Shown in pieces: positions 33,554-44,951 of a stretch of DNA of 64,000 nucleotides. Both the position numbers and the translations under genes were made by a program. The DNA is from Silene latifolia (taxonomy: Eukaryota > Streptophyta > Magnoliopsida > Caryophyllales > Caryophyllaceae). The stretch covers positions 145,492,058 through 145,556,057 of the forward strand of contig NC_133537.1 in assembly GCF_048544455.1 (NCBI RefSeq), read 5' to 3'. Numbering within the stretch: the first letter of the stretch is position 1; the number at the start of each line of letters is the position of its first letter. The notes beneath the pieces were generated by a model. The model saw nothing but the letters and a program-made list of their open reading frames with translations. It had not been told where the DNA came from and ran no database searches.

Positions 33554-35857
33554 ATGGATTCCGAATACCTTAAGTGTCCAGTCTTTTATGGGAAGAATTA
33601 TGGGCTTTGGAAGAACATGATGACACATTATATAAAAGGACATGATTGGGAGTGCTGGACGATTATTAAGAATGGACCACACAAAATTTTGGTCGCATCT
33701 TCGGAAGGCACTACCTATGAGAAAAAGGAAGAAGACTATATTGAGGCTGATCACAAGAAAACAGAGAAACACTCGAAAGCGATATGCCTCTTGCAAAACG
33801 GCATGACATCGACCGAATTCGATCGTTTTTCTTCTTGCACTTCGGCCAAGGAAATATGGGATGGTCTTGAACTTTCCTATGAAGGAACGCCCGGTGTTAG
33901 AAAATATCGTATTGAACTACTAAATCAAAAATAAGAACTTTTTAAAATAGAAAAGAATGAATCACTCGATAGTATGTCAGCACGATTTTTTACTATAATT
34001 TATGAGCTTAAAAATCTTGGTAGAACGTTTAACTCTGAGAATATTGCTCGAAAGGTACTTACCAGTTTGACCAAGAAATGGTGTCCCAAGGACACGGTTA
34101 TGGAGGAAGTTAGAGATCTTACCACTCTACCTTATGCAGAACTTATTGGAGCTCTTATAGCTCATGAACTCGTCCTGGATGACGATGAAGCCGAGTCCAG
34201 TAACAGTAAGAGCATGGCTCTACAAGTTTCTGCTAAGGAAGATGTCGATGTTAAAATAGAGGACGAAACGGTTTTGTTTGCTAAACGATTCAATAAAAGA
34301 ATTTTTAGAAATAAGCAAGCAAAATCGTTTAATAACAACAACAAGTCCCATAATAAGAAAACCTCTGAGTCTAAGAACATGTTTGCTAATAGAGGATGCT
34401 TCAAGTGCGGAGAATCCAGTCATATGATTAAGGATTGTCCTACATGGGAGAAAATTAAAGACAAAGCAAAGCGTGAGAAGACTAAGAAAGAGTTCAAGCA
34501 AGTAATGATGTCATCGTGCTGGGGAGATCATGACACAGAGGACGACGAAGGATATGAAGAAGAAGAAGTTTCTAATCTATGCGTATGCAACGTAAGTCTT
34601 GACCTATTTTCAGATGAAGATAAAGATAGCGTGGACTCCTATTGCTGCTTCCTAGGAGATTCAGATTCAAAAGAAGAAGAAGAAGAGGTAAGCTATCTTG
34701 AACTTAAGAAAAGTGTTAAGAAATTGCCTAAGAATGCTTTAATCGAATATTTTGAGCAATCTCATGATAAGTGCCGTGAACAAGATTTGGAGTTGAAAGA
34801 TTTAAAAGAATAAATTCTCGATATTGCAGAAGAGAATCATCTCCTTAAAGCCAAGGCCAAGAAGCTAAAATATAAAGTTACAGCCATTATGTCTACAACT
34901 TCAGATGTGACAAATGCTGAGCAAAAGGTTCTTGAGTCTAAACCTATAGCTAATGAAGATATAACCTCAGATCTGAAACTCAACATTAAGAATCTTCAAG
35001 CCAAGGTTAGAGCTAGTGAAGCTATAACCTTATAATTGAGGAAAGTCAAAGAGCTTCTTGACTTAAAGGCTACAGCTAGAGAAGCTATGATCTCAGATCA
35101 AAAGAAGGAAGTTGACTCTTTAACTCAGCAATTGAAGAAATCTAAAACCATTCTCTTAAATACTAAAAGAACGCATACTGATATGGTACGAGTTCTTAAC
35201 GAGAGATTCCAAAACTTTCGTGACAATTATGAAGAGACTCATCCTCCAAAGGTTATTGACTCAGACCATTCCAAATGCAATAAAGAGATTCAGTCTTTAA
35301 AAGACTTACTCTTACATGCTAGAAAGGTTCACGAAAAGTGGGAAGGTAGCACAAGTGTCCTAAACTTCCTAACTGAGCAATTACATAATAATATGAAAAT
35401 GGGATTAGGACATGAGTGCTATGGTCGTAGAGACCACTCTAAATGCAAATCAACTCCTTCCGAACAAGATTTCAGGAAGAGAAAATATGTCAATCTACCA
35501 GAATATTTGATTTCCAATTACTGTGGTCATAAGGGTCATATCCAAGAAAACTATGTTAAATACGGTCATGATTTAAGAAAAGGAATCAACTTTGTTAAAA
35601 CAACTGACACTGGTTTAGAGGAAAATGACTTTTCCCCATCTAAACCTAGTACGAGTGAAGAACGTAATAATAATCACCGTTGGTTCTATGATATGAGCTT
35701 TGACTTTAAGAAGGCTACCGAATCAAAACAATCACCTAAGCCTAAAGAGTCCTTTAAAAATAAAGCTTCCCCAAAACAACCTGAAAAACCACGTCATGGA
35801 GAACCCAAAACACAACCAAAGACGGTTCCCAGACAAGCATATTTGTTTCTAAAATGA
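33554..35857 (+). pseudogene. gag of element C, with stops
   Basis: One frame from MDSEYLKCPVFYGKNYGLWK to the stop at 35857, with nonsense codons at 33932-33934, 34811-34813 and near 35033. The N-terminal copia gag domain has LQNGMTSTEFDRFSSCTSAK and EIWDGLELSYEG. A zinc knuckle CFKCGESSHMIKDC lies near 34400. A long acidic then coiled-coil-like region with repeated Lys/Leu heptads follows, ending with a Lys/Pro/Gln-rich tail. A second, altered Cys/His cluster (NYCGHKGHIQENYVKYGH) near 35520 has lost a cysteine. I prefer the ATG at 33554 to the earlier one at 33473 because the family consensus starts at the MDSEY-like position. The large gag with two zinc regions fits SIRE elements. Confidence 0.85.
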
Positions 35858-35961
35858 AAGGTTATTAGACAAGTTTGGATTAGAAAAGATTTATTTTTTA
35901 GAGTGACTAACGTGAAGGGATCCAACTTAGCTTGGGTACCTAAAAACTATATCTAATCATT

Positions 35962-38900
35962 TTGCAGGTTGTAGTGAAAGAAAACAATCTATGGTACCTT
36001 CATAGTGGATGCTCAAGGCACATAACTGGAGATGTAAATTTATTTCTTTCACTTGAACCCTTCGATGGAGGTATAGTTACATTTGGTGACAATAAGAAGG
36101 GTAAGGTTATCGGTATTGGTAAAGTTGGAATATCTTCTTCTCATGTTATTAGTGATGTTTATCTTGTTAGTGGTCTCAAGCACAATTTACTAAGTATCTC
36201 TCAATTATGTGACAAACGAAATAAAGTTGTTTTTCATTCAGATTCCTGTCGAATAATAATTGAAGGAACAAGTAGTGTTGTGCTTGAAGGACAGCGTAAA
36301 AGGAACGTCTATATGGTTGACTTAAATAAAATTCCCACTAACTCGTTCACATGCATGAAAGTTACAACAGACGATCCTTGTCTTTGGCATAAAATATTTG
36401 CTCACATTAATTTAACTACCTTGAATAAATTAAAGAGATGGGATTTGGTTGAAGGACTTCCCTCAATCAAATTTGATCAAGAAACTTTATATGACTCGTG
36501 TGCTCGTTGCAAACATGTGAGATCATCGTTCAAGCCTAAGAGAATGGTAAGCACCAATGAACCACTAGAACTCGTGCACATGGATCTATGTGGCCCAATG
36601 AAGGTATGAAGTAGAGGCGGATCCAGGTATGTCTTCATTCTAGTTGATCATTACTCTAGATTTGATTGGCCAATCTTTCTTAATTCAAAAGATGAAACTT
36701 TCGAAGAGTTTGTAGTTCTAATGAAGCTTGCCCAAAATAAGTACAAATCAAAATTAGTTTCTATTCATACGGATCATGGCACTGAATTTGATAACCATGC
36801 CTTTATAGAATATTGTAGGCAGAATGGTGTTGGGCACAACTTCTCAGCACCATGAACCCCACAACAAAACGATGTTATTGAGCATATGAATAGAGCATTA
36901 GAGGATATGGCACACACTATGTTGTTCTGTAATGGTCTACCTCATAATTTTTGGGCTGAAGTTGTTAGTACTGCATGTTATGTTCATAATCGAGCTTTGA
37001 TTAGACCTATTCTCAAGAAGACTCCTTATGAGCTTCTTAGGGGACGTAAACCTAACATATCACATCTACGTTGCCTCGGGAGTAAATGTTTTGTCCATAA
37101 TAATGGTAAAAATAGATTAAGCAAATTCGATCCCAGAAGTGACGAAGCTGTATTTGTCGGTTATTCTAATCATAGCAAAGCATATAAGGTTTTCAATAAG
37201 AGAACCTTATGCATCGAAGAAAGTGTTCATGTTATTTTTGATGAAAATAATGTGTTTGATAAAGCGGAATAGGATGAGGAAGAAGATTTGAACGAACCTG
37301 ATTTTCGATTATCTAGGGATGATCTTCCAGAATTAGATGAAGATGATAAAGAAATTGAGGGCACAAATGATGAACAATGAATCCCTTCGAATGATAAAGG
37401 AAAGAGAACTGAGAATATAGTTGATGATACTATAACCTCTTCTCAATCCAAGCAGATGGAAACTGAAGTTATAACTGATGATGCTATAACATCAAATCCA
37501 AATCAAGGAACAGGATCTAGAGTTATACCTGATTCTATTACAACCCCAGGATTGGATTCAGGGGGAACGAGGCTTGAACCTCGATCATTCGAAGAAGGTG
37601 AGCCAAGTTCAAATGACGATGTGCCTCCTGTTACTAAGAAGTGGAGATATATGGATTCGCATCCAATGGAAACCATTCTATGCAGTTTAAATGAAGGGGT
37701 TAGAACTCGTAGAAAGCATAACAACTTTTGCTCTTTTTAATCCTTCCTCTTAGCCATTGAGCCAACAAATATCAAAGAAGCACTTGCAGAGCCAGATTGG
37801 ATCGTTGCCATATAAGAAGAATTGCAACAATTCGAAAGGAATAAAGTGTGGCACTTAGTTCCGAGACCTAACGATCGATCTGTTATTGGCACAAGATGGG
37901 TGTTCAGAAACAAGCTAGATGACACGGGAGTTATTGTGCGAAACAAAGATAGATTGGTTGTACAAGGTTACAATCAACAAGAAGAGATTGATTATAACGA
38001 GACCTTCACTCCCGTTGCTCGCCTTGAAGCTATTAGATTATTAATAGCTTTTGCAGCTCACAAAAGAATGAAATTATTTCAAATGGATGTTAAGACTGCG
38101 TTTTATAACGGTTATTTGAATAAGGGGGTTTTTGTTGAGCAACCTCCAGGATTTCTCGATAGCAAGTTTAAAAAACCATGTTTTCAAATTAGATAAAACT
38201 TTGTATGGTTTGAAACATTCTCCCAGGTCTTGGTATGACAGATTGTCCAAATATCTTCTTGAAAGTGGTTTTAAAAGAGGATCTGTCGACAAAACCCTAT
38301 TCTTGAAATCTGAAAATTCCGATTTACTAGTTGTATAAATTTATGTTGACGATACTATTTTTGGTTCAACTAATAATCGTTTGTGTAAGTATTTTTCAGA
38401 ATTGATGACCTCTGAATTCGAGATGAGCATGATGGGAGAACTCAAGTTCTTCATTGGGCTTCAAATTTAACAAACTACTGAAGGAATTATGATACACCAA
38501 CAGAAATACATTAAAGAGCTAATCAAGAAATTTGGTATGGAAAATTCTGATTCTAAGCCAACTCCTATGATTACAGATAAGAAGTTGACTAAGGATGAAA
38601 ACGGTAAGTCTGTCGACGAGATAACTTATCGAGGTATGATTGGCTCACTTATTTAATTAACTGCAAGTCGTCCTGATATAATGTTTAGTGTATGCGTATG
38701 TGCTCGATTTTAATCGTGCCCAAAAGATTCGCATATGATTGCAGTGAAGAGAATATTGAAGTATTTAATTGGTACATCGAAATTATATATGTGGTATCCT
38801 CTTGAGTGTAATTTCGATCTCATAGGGTATTCAGATACAGATTATGCAGGTTGTTCACTTGACAGAAAAAGTACTTCCGGCATAGCTATGGTTGTTGGAC

Positions 38901-39094
38901 CGTGTATTATTACATGGGGGTCAAAGAACAAAAAATTTGTTGCCTTATCTACAGCTGAAGCCGAGTATATTGCCGCTGGATTGGTATGTTCTCAACTTTT
39001 AAGGCTTAAGCAACAGTTATGTGATTACGGTGTTAGTGTTGGGTGTATTCCCATTTTTTTTGGTGAAATGTGAATATATCATTAATCTCAAAAT
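35962..39094 (+). pseudogene. pol of element C (protease to RNase H), broken
   Basis: Domains in order are: protease WYLHSGCSRHITGD with His where family members have the catalytic Asp; GAG-pre-integrase LWHKIFAHINLTTLNKLKRW with the Cys pair; integrase core with DHGTEFDNHAF (36770-36800) and TPQQNDVIEHMNRALEDMAH; reverse transcriptase LVPRPNDRSVIGTRWVFRNK, FQMDVKTAFYNGYL and IYVDDTIFGST; and RNase H GYSDTDYAGCSLDRKSTSG. Stops occur at 36609, about 36853, 37272, 37380, 37740, about 37815, 38338, about 38469, about 38656 and about 38714, and there is a frameshift near 38170. The frame is cut near 39094 by the LINE; the RNase H end resumes at 44010. Confidence 0.88.
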
Positions 39095-39174
39095 AATGTC
39101 AATCGCAACCATTTACACCACTCTAGTGACTTAAAGATTATCAAAAAAAGCTATACATCATTCAGAGGTAAGAA

Positions 39175-42100
39175 CTATAAGCTTATATTCCGCATCCTAT
39201 TCCAATCACTGTAAGCTTGTTTCATATAGCCTTGGAAGCAACCCTGAATCCTACGCTTGCAATCCTCTTGAATCTGTAACACCAGAATAGTAGGAGTAGG
39301 AACAAACCCCTCCAGTCTGCAAACATTCCTGCATCTCCATATGCCATAATAAAGACCAACCACAGCAGCACAACACACCTTTCTAACATACACAGAGAAG
39401 TGCCTTAGTCTCAGAAGACTTTCAGGTTTTAGTAAAATCCCATAGGACATACCCAACCAGCTTGCCAGGAGCTGGAAGCATTGTTGTGTAAATGGACAAT
39501 GTTGAAATAGATGTTGATGGTCCTCAGGTGCCTGACCACATAAGAAACATTCAGGAGGCCCATCCATAACCCATTTCCTTAATTTGTCTAGAGTAAGTAA
39601 CTGTTCCTGCTGCATTAACCACATAGTGAAGTTCCATTTTGGGACATTATAACGATTCCAAAAAACATTAAACCAAGGGACTTTAGCTCATGCATTCTGC
39701 TTTAGCCAGTTGTAGCCCGCTGATATAGTATAATCTTTGATATCCCCATTCCATAATCCATTTGTATAACCACTCTGAAACATAAACTTAATTTGGCAAA
39801 CCTTTCTCCAAGCCCAAGAACTATAATTGGTAGGTTCATATTGAAACCAAGGGGTTCCCTTAAGGTAAATATGATCCACCCATTTTATCCAGAGATGGTC
39901 TTGCTTACTAGCAACCCACCAAACTAATTTACCAATGGCTGCAAAATTCCAGAGTTTGCTATCAGTAAGCCCCAACCCTCCATGCTCTTTGTCTATACAC
40001 AAAACATTCCAAGCTACCAATGGGGACTTGAAATAAGTATCAAATCCTTCCCAAAGAAACGTCCTACAAAGAGCTTGAACTCTATCCATAATGCCAACAG
40101 GTAGCACGAAAATTTGAGACCAATAGTTATGTATAGTAGACAACACAGACTTAACCAGAATCAATCTACCAGAATAGGAAATCTTCCTGCTATTCCACCC
40201 TCTGATTCTAGCAATCATCCTGTCAACTAATATATTACAATCTATCTTAGTAAGCCTCTTGTGTGAAATCTTAACCCCAAGATATTTGAAAGAGAGCTCC
40301 CCTCTTTTGAACCCAGTGCCCTGGAGAACCCTTTGGATCACATGCTGAATAATACCATTATAATAGAAATCAGATTTATCAGAGTTAATGGACAGTCCAG
40401 AAGCAGAGGAGAACCTTTTGATGATGAATATAGATTTAACATCATCTTTTTAGAACAAAAGTAAATCATTTGCAAACATCAAATGCCATAGTTTCAGTTG
40501 CTTGCAAAGTGGGTGAAAATGGAGGCCAGGCAACTCAGTCACAACATTCAATTATCTGCTCAGATACTCTATACAAAGGGTGAAAAGTAAGGGGGAGATA
40601 GGGTCCCCTTGCCTCAACCCCCTTTTACCAGGAAAGAAACCATGCAAGTAGCCATTTAGAGAAATTGAAAAGGATATGATGTTGACACAAGCCATAATCA
40701 GTTTAATACAATGAGGTGGAAAGTAAAGGAAGGTCAACAGGTGCTCAATGAACACCCATTCAATGGAATCATATGCTTTCTTGAGGTAAATTTTCATAAG
40801 GCACCTAGGTGAAATACTCCTCCTTGCATATAACCTCACAACATCCTGGCTAATCAAAATATTACCAAGGATGCTCCTGCCTTTGACAAAAGCACACTGA
40901 GCAGGATTAATTAGCCTAGGAAGGAGGTCACTCAGCCTGTCACATAACAATTTAGAGATCAGCTTATACAAGGTATTACAGCATGTTATAGGTCTGAACT
41001 CTCTTACACTCACAAGATTATCCACCTTTTGAAGCAAAACAAGAGTGGTACAATTGATTTGTTTGAGTAAAGCACTATTCAAAAAGAAGTTTTGCATAGC
41101 TTCACAAATGTCCCCCTTAATGATATCCTAGCTAGCCTTAAAGAAGCCACTAGTGTATCCATCTGGGCCTGGACTTTTATCCTCAGGGATAGAAAACAAG
41201 ATACCCCTAATCTCCTGTTCAATAGGTATCCTACAAAGCCCATCCCAATCAGAATCATACACAAGTGGACCCTGCCTAATGATGTGCTCAAGAACTGGAG
41301 TAGTGTGGCCATTTGTTCCCAGGAGTTCCTCATAGTAATCAACAAAGGCTTGTAAGACCTCAACAGCCTCCTTACAAAGAATGTCATTCTTATCTTCAAT
41401 TTGTAGTACTTTTTTATGCACATGCCTTTGCATGATTACTTGATGGAACATAACAGAGTTAGTATCACCATCCTTAGCCCATTAACTCTTTGCTTTCTGT
41501 CTTAGGAAATCCTCTTTAGCAGTTGCCATAAGGTAATAAGATTGCCTCAACTCTCTTTCCTTATCCATAAGCTCTTTGTTAGTTTTATCCTGGTGAAGTG
41601 ACAGTTGACAATCCATAAGGAGCTTATAAGCAACATCAGCATTCCTTTCAATATCAGAGAACAACCCTCTATTTAACCCTTTGAGATAAGATTTCAGCAA
41701 CTTCAATTTTTTCACAACTCTGAACATAGTTGTTCCAATGGCTCCAACATTCCACCCAGCCAGGACTACTGGAAGTCAGGCACCTTAGACCACATGTTAA
41801 AGAACTTAAACGGTTTCTTCCTCCCTTGACACCCACCCCCACTAGAAATAAGACAAGGGCAGTGGTCAAAGGAACCCTCAGGTTGGAAGCGAGCAAACCA
41901 ATCAGGCCACTTATTTAACCATTCATCATTTACCAAGACTCTATCAATTCTACCAAAGATTCTGGTCTCACTAGGCTGCTTGTTGTTCCAAGTAAAAAAA
42001 GCCCCAGTACTCTTCATATCCTGAAGATCACAGAGAGCCACAGTACTCTGGAAAGGTAGCATCTCCTCATCCTTAAATATTTTACCTATTCTTTCATTAG

Positions 42101-42579
42101 CAAACATAACATTATTGAAGTCCCCAAGCACCACCCAAGGTCCACACCCAGCAAGCCTGATGAGTGCATTCTAAAGTGGCACCCTATATTCTAATTTATT
42201 GAAAGCATAAACAAAAGTAGCAAAAAAAAAAAACAGAACCATCGAGCTTGTTGGTAAAAGAGACATGTATGTATTGTGCATCCATATCAATGAGAGCAAC
42301 ATCCAGTTTATTTTGTTTCCAAAGAATCCAAACTCTACCACCTGAGTGACAAGCAGTATTAGTAATATAACTCCAATTCTGACAAACATTACTAGCTACC
42401 CTATTTAGAGACTCAGGTTTAACCTTAGTCTCAAGGATCCCAAACAGGTCCACACCAGATTGATGCAGAAACCATTTAATGTATTTTTGTTTGGTATCAC
42501 TGTTAAGGCCTCTAACATTCCACATTCCAAAGTTAATCATTAGAAGAGCAGGGATCCCCTCCCCCTCCTCCTTTATCAA
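39175..42579 (-). pseudogene. LINE ORF2 (endonuclease and reverse transcriptase), dead
   Basis: N-terminal apurinic-type endonuclease: NFGMWNVRGLNSDTKQKYIK and FGILETKVKP at 42530-42400. A frameshift follows at the A-run 42219-42231, then VLGDFNNVMFANERIGK and GRIDRVLVNDEWL (42134-41930). Reverse transcriptase has EFRPITCCNTLYKLISKLLC, MKIYLKKAYDS (canonical D before L-KAYDS is Y), KRGLRQGDPISPLLFTLCIE and FANDLLLF (canonical FADD is FAND) with a stop directly after. The C-terminal part has SFKYLGVKISHKRL, the maturase-like end and a CCHC-type RT zinc domain with CFLCGQAPEDHQHLFQHC. The altered catalytic residues alone would abolish activity. Confidence 0.88.
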
Positions 42580-43909
42580 CCAATTCTGTAACCACTAAAC
42601 CATTTTTACTACTTTCTTTGGCCAATTCAGCATTAAAATTCACTGTAAAACCAGAAGTTGGGTCCCCAGTCACTCTAGACTCATGCCTAGTCATGCGTGT
42701 AATAATTCTAGCAGGAGTAAAAATAGATCCCGGACATTGAGGTGCAGGTGTCACAATAGGAGTGGCAGCCACCCTAGACGTACCCTCTGCAGTACTTTGG
42801 ACAGTCCCAGGTAAAGGAGGGAACTCCTTTGGATCCACTGCCACCCCTCCCACAGCCTGTTTAGGCCTCCAGACTTGCCTCTGAGGCTGGTGTTTATAAG
42901 GCATGTTAGCACCAATAACCTTCTCGCGACAAGCATTAGTACGATGACCACTCCCCTTACACTGTTGACAGGTAATATGAAGCCAATCATACTCCAGAGC
43001 CACCCTAGTCTCACATCCCATCTCATCTTCAAACACAATTTGTTTAGGGAATTGTTGATCAATTTCTAAGTCAACCATAATACGTGCAAAGCCCAGTAGA
43101 GATTTATCCAAATTAGCATCATCAATACGAATAAAATGACCAACAAGCCCATCAAGTTCTCTAAACACCCTGCCCCCCAGAATTTAAGATCTAAACCAAC
43201 AAGCTTGATCCATATGGGAAGCTTTTTAACATAAATTTTGGAAATTCTAACAGCAGGATCCCAAGGTTTAAAAACAAGAGGCTTACCATCAAAAATAAAC
43301 ATTCCATTGGCAAGGACGAGTTTATGAAGCTCAGGTTTGTTAAATCTTAACACAAACAAGCCATTTGGAAGGAAAGCAATCTTAGTTATCTCATATGCAG
43401 CCCAGATGTTCCAGAGAAAAACATCCATAACTTCCCTTGGTGGATTAGCACCCATCACATACCCATAAACCGCTAACTTCCAGTAGGCTATCTCATCCTT
43501 CATATCATCAACAGAAAGTTTAGGGAGTGGCTTACTTTCAGCAGCCTCCAATTCACTTTCAGCAATGGGTTCTAATCGAGACAGTAGGAGAAGATAAAAC
43601 AGGTTGCTTCTTAGTCGCATCTGTCCAGTCCTTAGGGTCGTCAGAAAGCACCAAACCATCCTTCAAAGTGAGCGGAGGTTGTAGTACCTCATCAACGCCT
43701 TGCTTCGCAGATTCAATATTAAGATCAACAACATAAACTTCAGTAGAACCAGAAATTTCAGAATTATTGTTACTAGAAACGATATTTTTTTGAGTATTAA
43801 GAGTATTAGAACTAATATTGTTGTTATTAATCGATGAATTATTATTATCTTCTAATTGAGAAGTAGAGGCAGAAGAACAAGGAGGAGAGACGCCTTTTTT
43901 CCGCGCCAT
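42533..43909 (-). pseudogene. LINE ORF1 (RNA-binding protein), frameshifted
   Basis: Starts MARKKGVSPPCSSAS at 43909 with a Ser/Asn-rich N-terminus, then a DUF4283-like region (43510-43200) with AYWKLAVYGYVMGANPPREV and VFLWNIWAAYEITKI, and a CCHC zinc knuckle CQQCKGSGHRTNAC (42970-42930). Two frameshifts, near 43600 and 43160, split it into three pieces. The C-terminus overlaps the start of ORF2. This is the usual layout of ORF1 in plant L1 elements. Confidence 0.8.
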
Positions 43910-43993
43910 TGCACAGAAACTTAGAACCCTAAAAATTAGAGAATTTTCTCTCTCTAACTTTCTCTCTCATCCCTTGTTCCATTATATATATTT

Positions 43994-44017
43994 CTTAAGA
44001 TATAATTATATCTTAAG
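43994..44017. repeat. 24-bp perfect palindrome at the LINE 5' junction
   Basis: CTTAAGATATAA followed by its exact reverse complement. The right arm belongs to the copia target sequence, the left arm touches the LINE 5' UTR. Confidence 0.85.
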
Positions 44018-44200
44018 AACCCTGCGCAGTACTCGCAGACATTAGACACCATTTTCTACGTGACCATATAGATAAGGGCAACATAAGACTGGAATTTTGT
44101 AGTACAGAAAAATAATGGGCTTACATTTTTACCAAAGCATTGCCTAAGGAACGCTTTGAGATTTTACGAGTGGAAATTGGTTTAATTTGTGGCAACTAAA
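44010..44200 (+). pseudogene. C-terminus of RNase H of element C
   Basis: Resumes after the LINE with KNPAQYSQTLDTIFYVTI and, after a stop, KGNIRLEF and FTKALPKERFEILRVEIGLI, the conserved end of copia RNase H (FTKPL-type). Stops at about 44073 and 44120. Confidence 0.85.
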
Positions 44201-44687
44201 CTTGTCACAAATATTTTATTTTCCGTATGACTAACTAGATTTGACGAGATTGTATGACTGTGTCCGTATTCTTCGTTGCAAGTTTATTTGTGTTAAATAT
44301 TATATTATATTACGAGAATACTCCGTTTGCTGGTCATGTATATCTTGTGTCTTATTACAAACCATAATTTCGGTAACAAATTATTCCTTCATATTTCCTT
44401 TACCGAAATTCTCTACCATAATTCTATCCTTTTACCTTATATTATCTTACCATATATTCAAAAAGATTTACCCACACTTTCCTAATATCTTATGTATATA
44501 AAAAAAAGGAAAGGAAAGAATCATAATCATATCTATAACCATCTATACCCTAACCTAAACTTACCATAATGCAAATTGCCTCTAAAACCCATAAATACCC
44601 CACCTCCCTCACATCTCCATGGCCCTCACAATTCTCTAAAAATTTCTTAAAACTCTCCCACACTCAACCTCGCCATCAATCATCATC
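44201..44687 (+). other. Spacer between pol and extra frame of element C
   Basis: Low-complexity T/C-rich DNA with no coding signal. Consistent with a leader for the extra frame. Confidence 0.45.
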
Positions 44688-44951
44688 ATGTCTCCACCAA
44701 CAACTCGCCTAAACTCACCATCAACTCTGTCCGCTACTAAGACCGGGTCATCCAAAACGCCATGCAACAAACCCATTCAAGCCACAAACACTTCCTCACC
44801 TCAATCAAACCCCAAACTTACTAATCCCGATCATAACCGGGTTGATACTAATCTCGATGGAAAGCGTCGAAAGCTTAACAAGGGTAAGAAGAAGGTTGTT
44901 GGTATCGAGGGTTCCGTTGATGAGACCGAGGTTGTGGTTAACCGAGATGGT
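44688..44951 (+). pseudogene. Extra frame of element C, N-terminal part
   Basis: Begins MSPPTTRLNSPSTLSATKTG: Ser/Thr/Pro-rich, then a basic cluster GKRRKLNKGKKKVVG, then acidic DETEVVV. Interrupted at 44951 by element D; the target is intact so the frame would continue at 53223. The apparent open frame to 45035 includes LTR sequence of D and is artificial. Sireviruses often carry a frame of unknown function at this position, sometimes called envelope-like; I see no signal peptide or transmembrane segment here. Confidence 0.7.
44947..44951. repeat. Target-site duplication of element D, left
   Basis: ATGGT, matched exactly by 53218-53222. Confidence 0.93.

Larger units (their letters stand above)
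39095..43993 (-). mobile_element. L1-type LINE inserted in RNase H of element C
   Basis: Complete-length LINE on the minus strand with ORF1 (43909-42533) and ORF2 (42579-39175). The host copia sequence stops at ATTAATCTCAAA (39081-39092) and resumes near ATTATATCTTAAG (44005-44017), degenerate copies of one target, consistent with a target duplication. The 5' UTR is the CT/GA-rich stretch 43920-43985. The 3' end has no poly(A) tail and its exact limit is uncertain. Confidence 0.82.
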
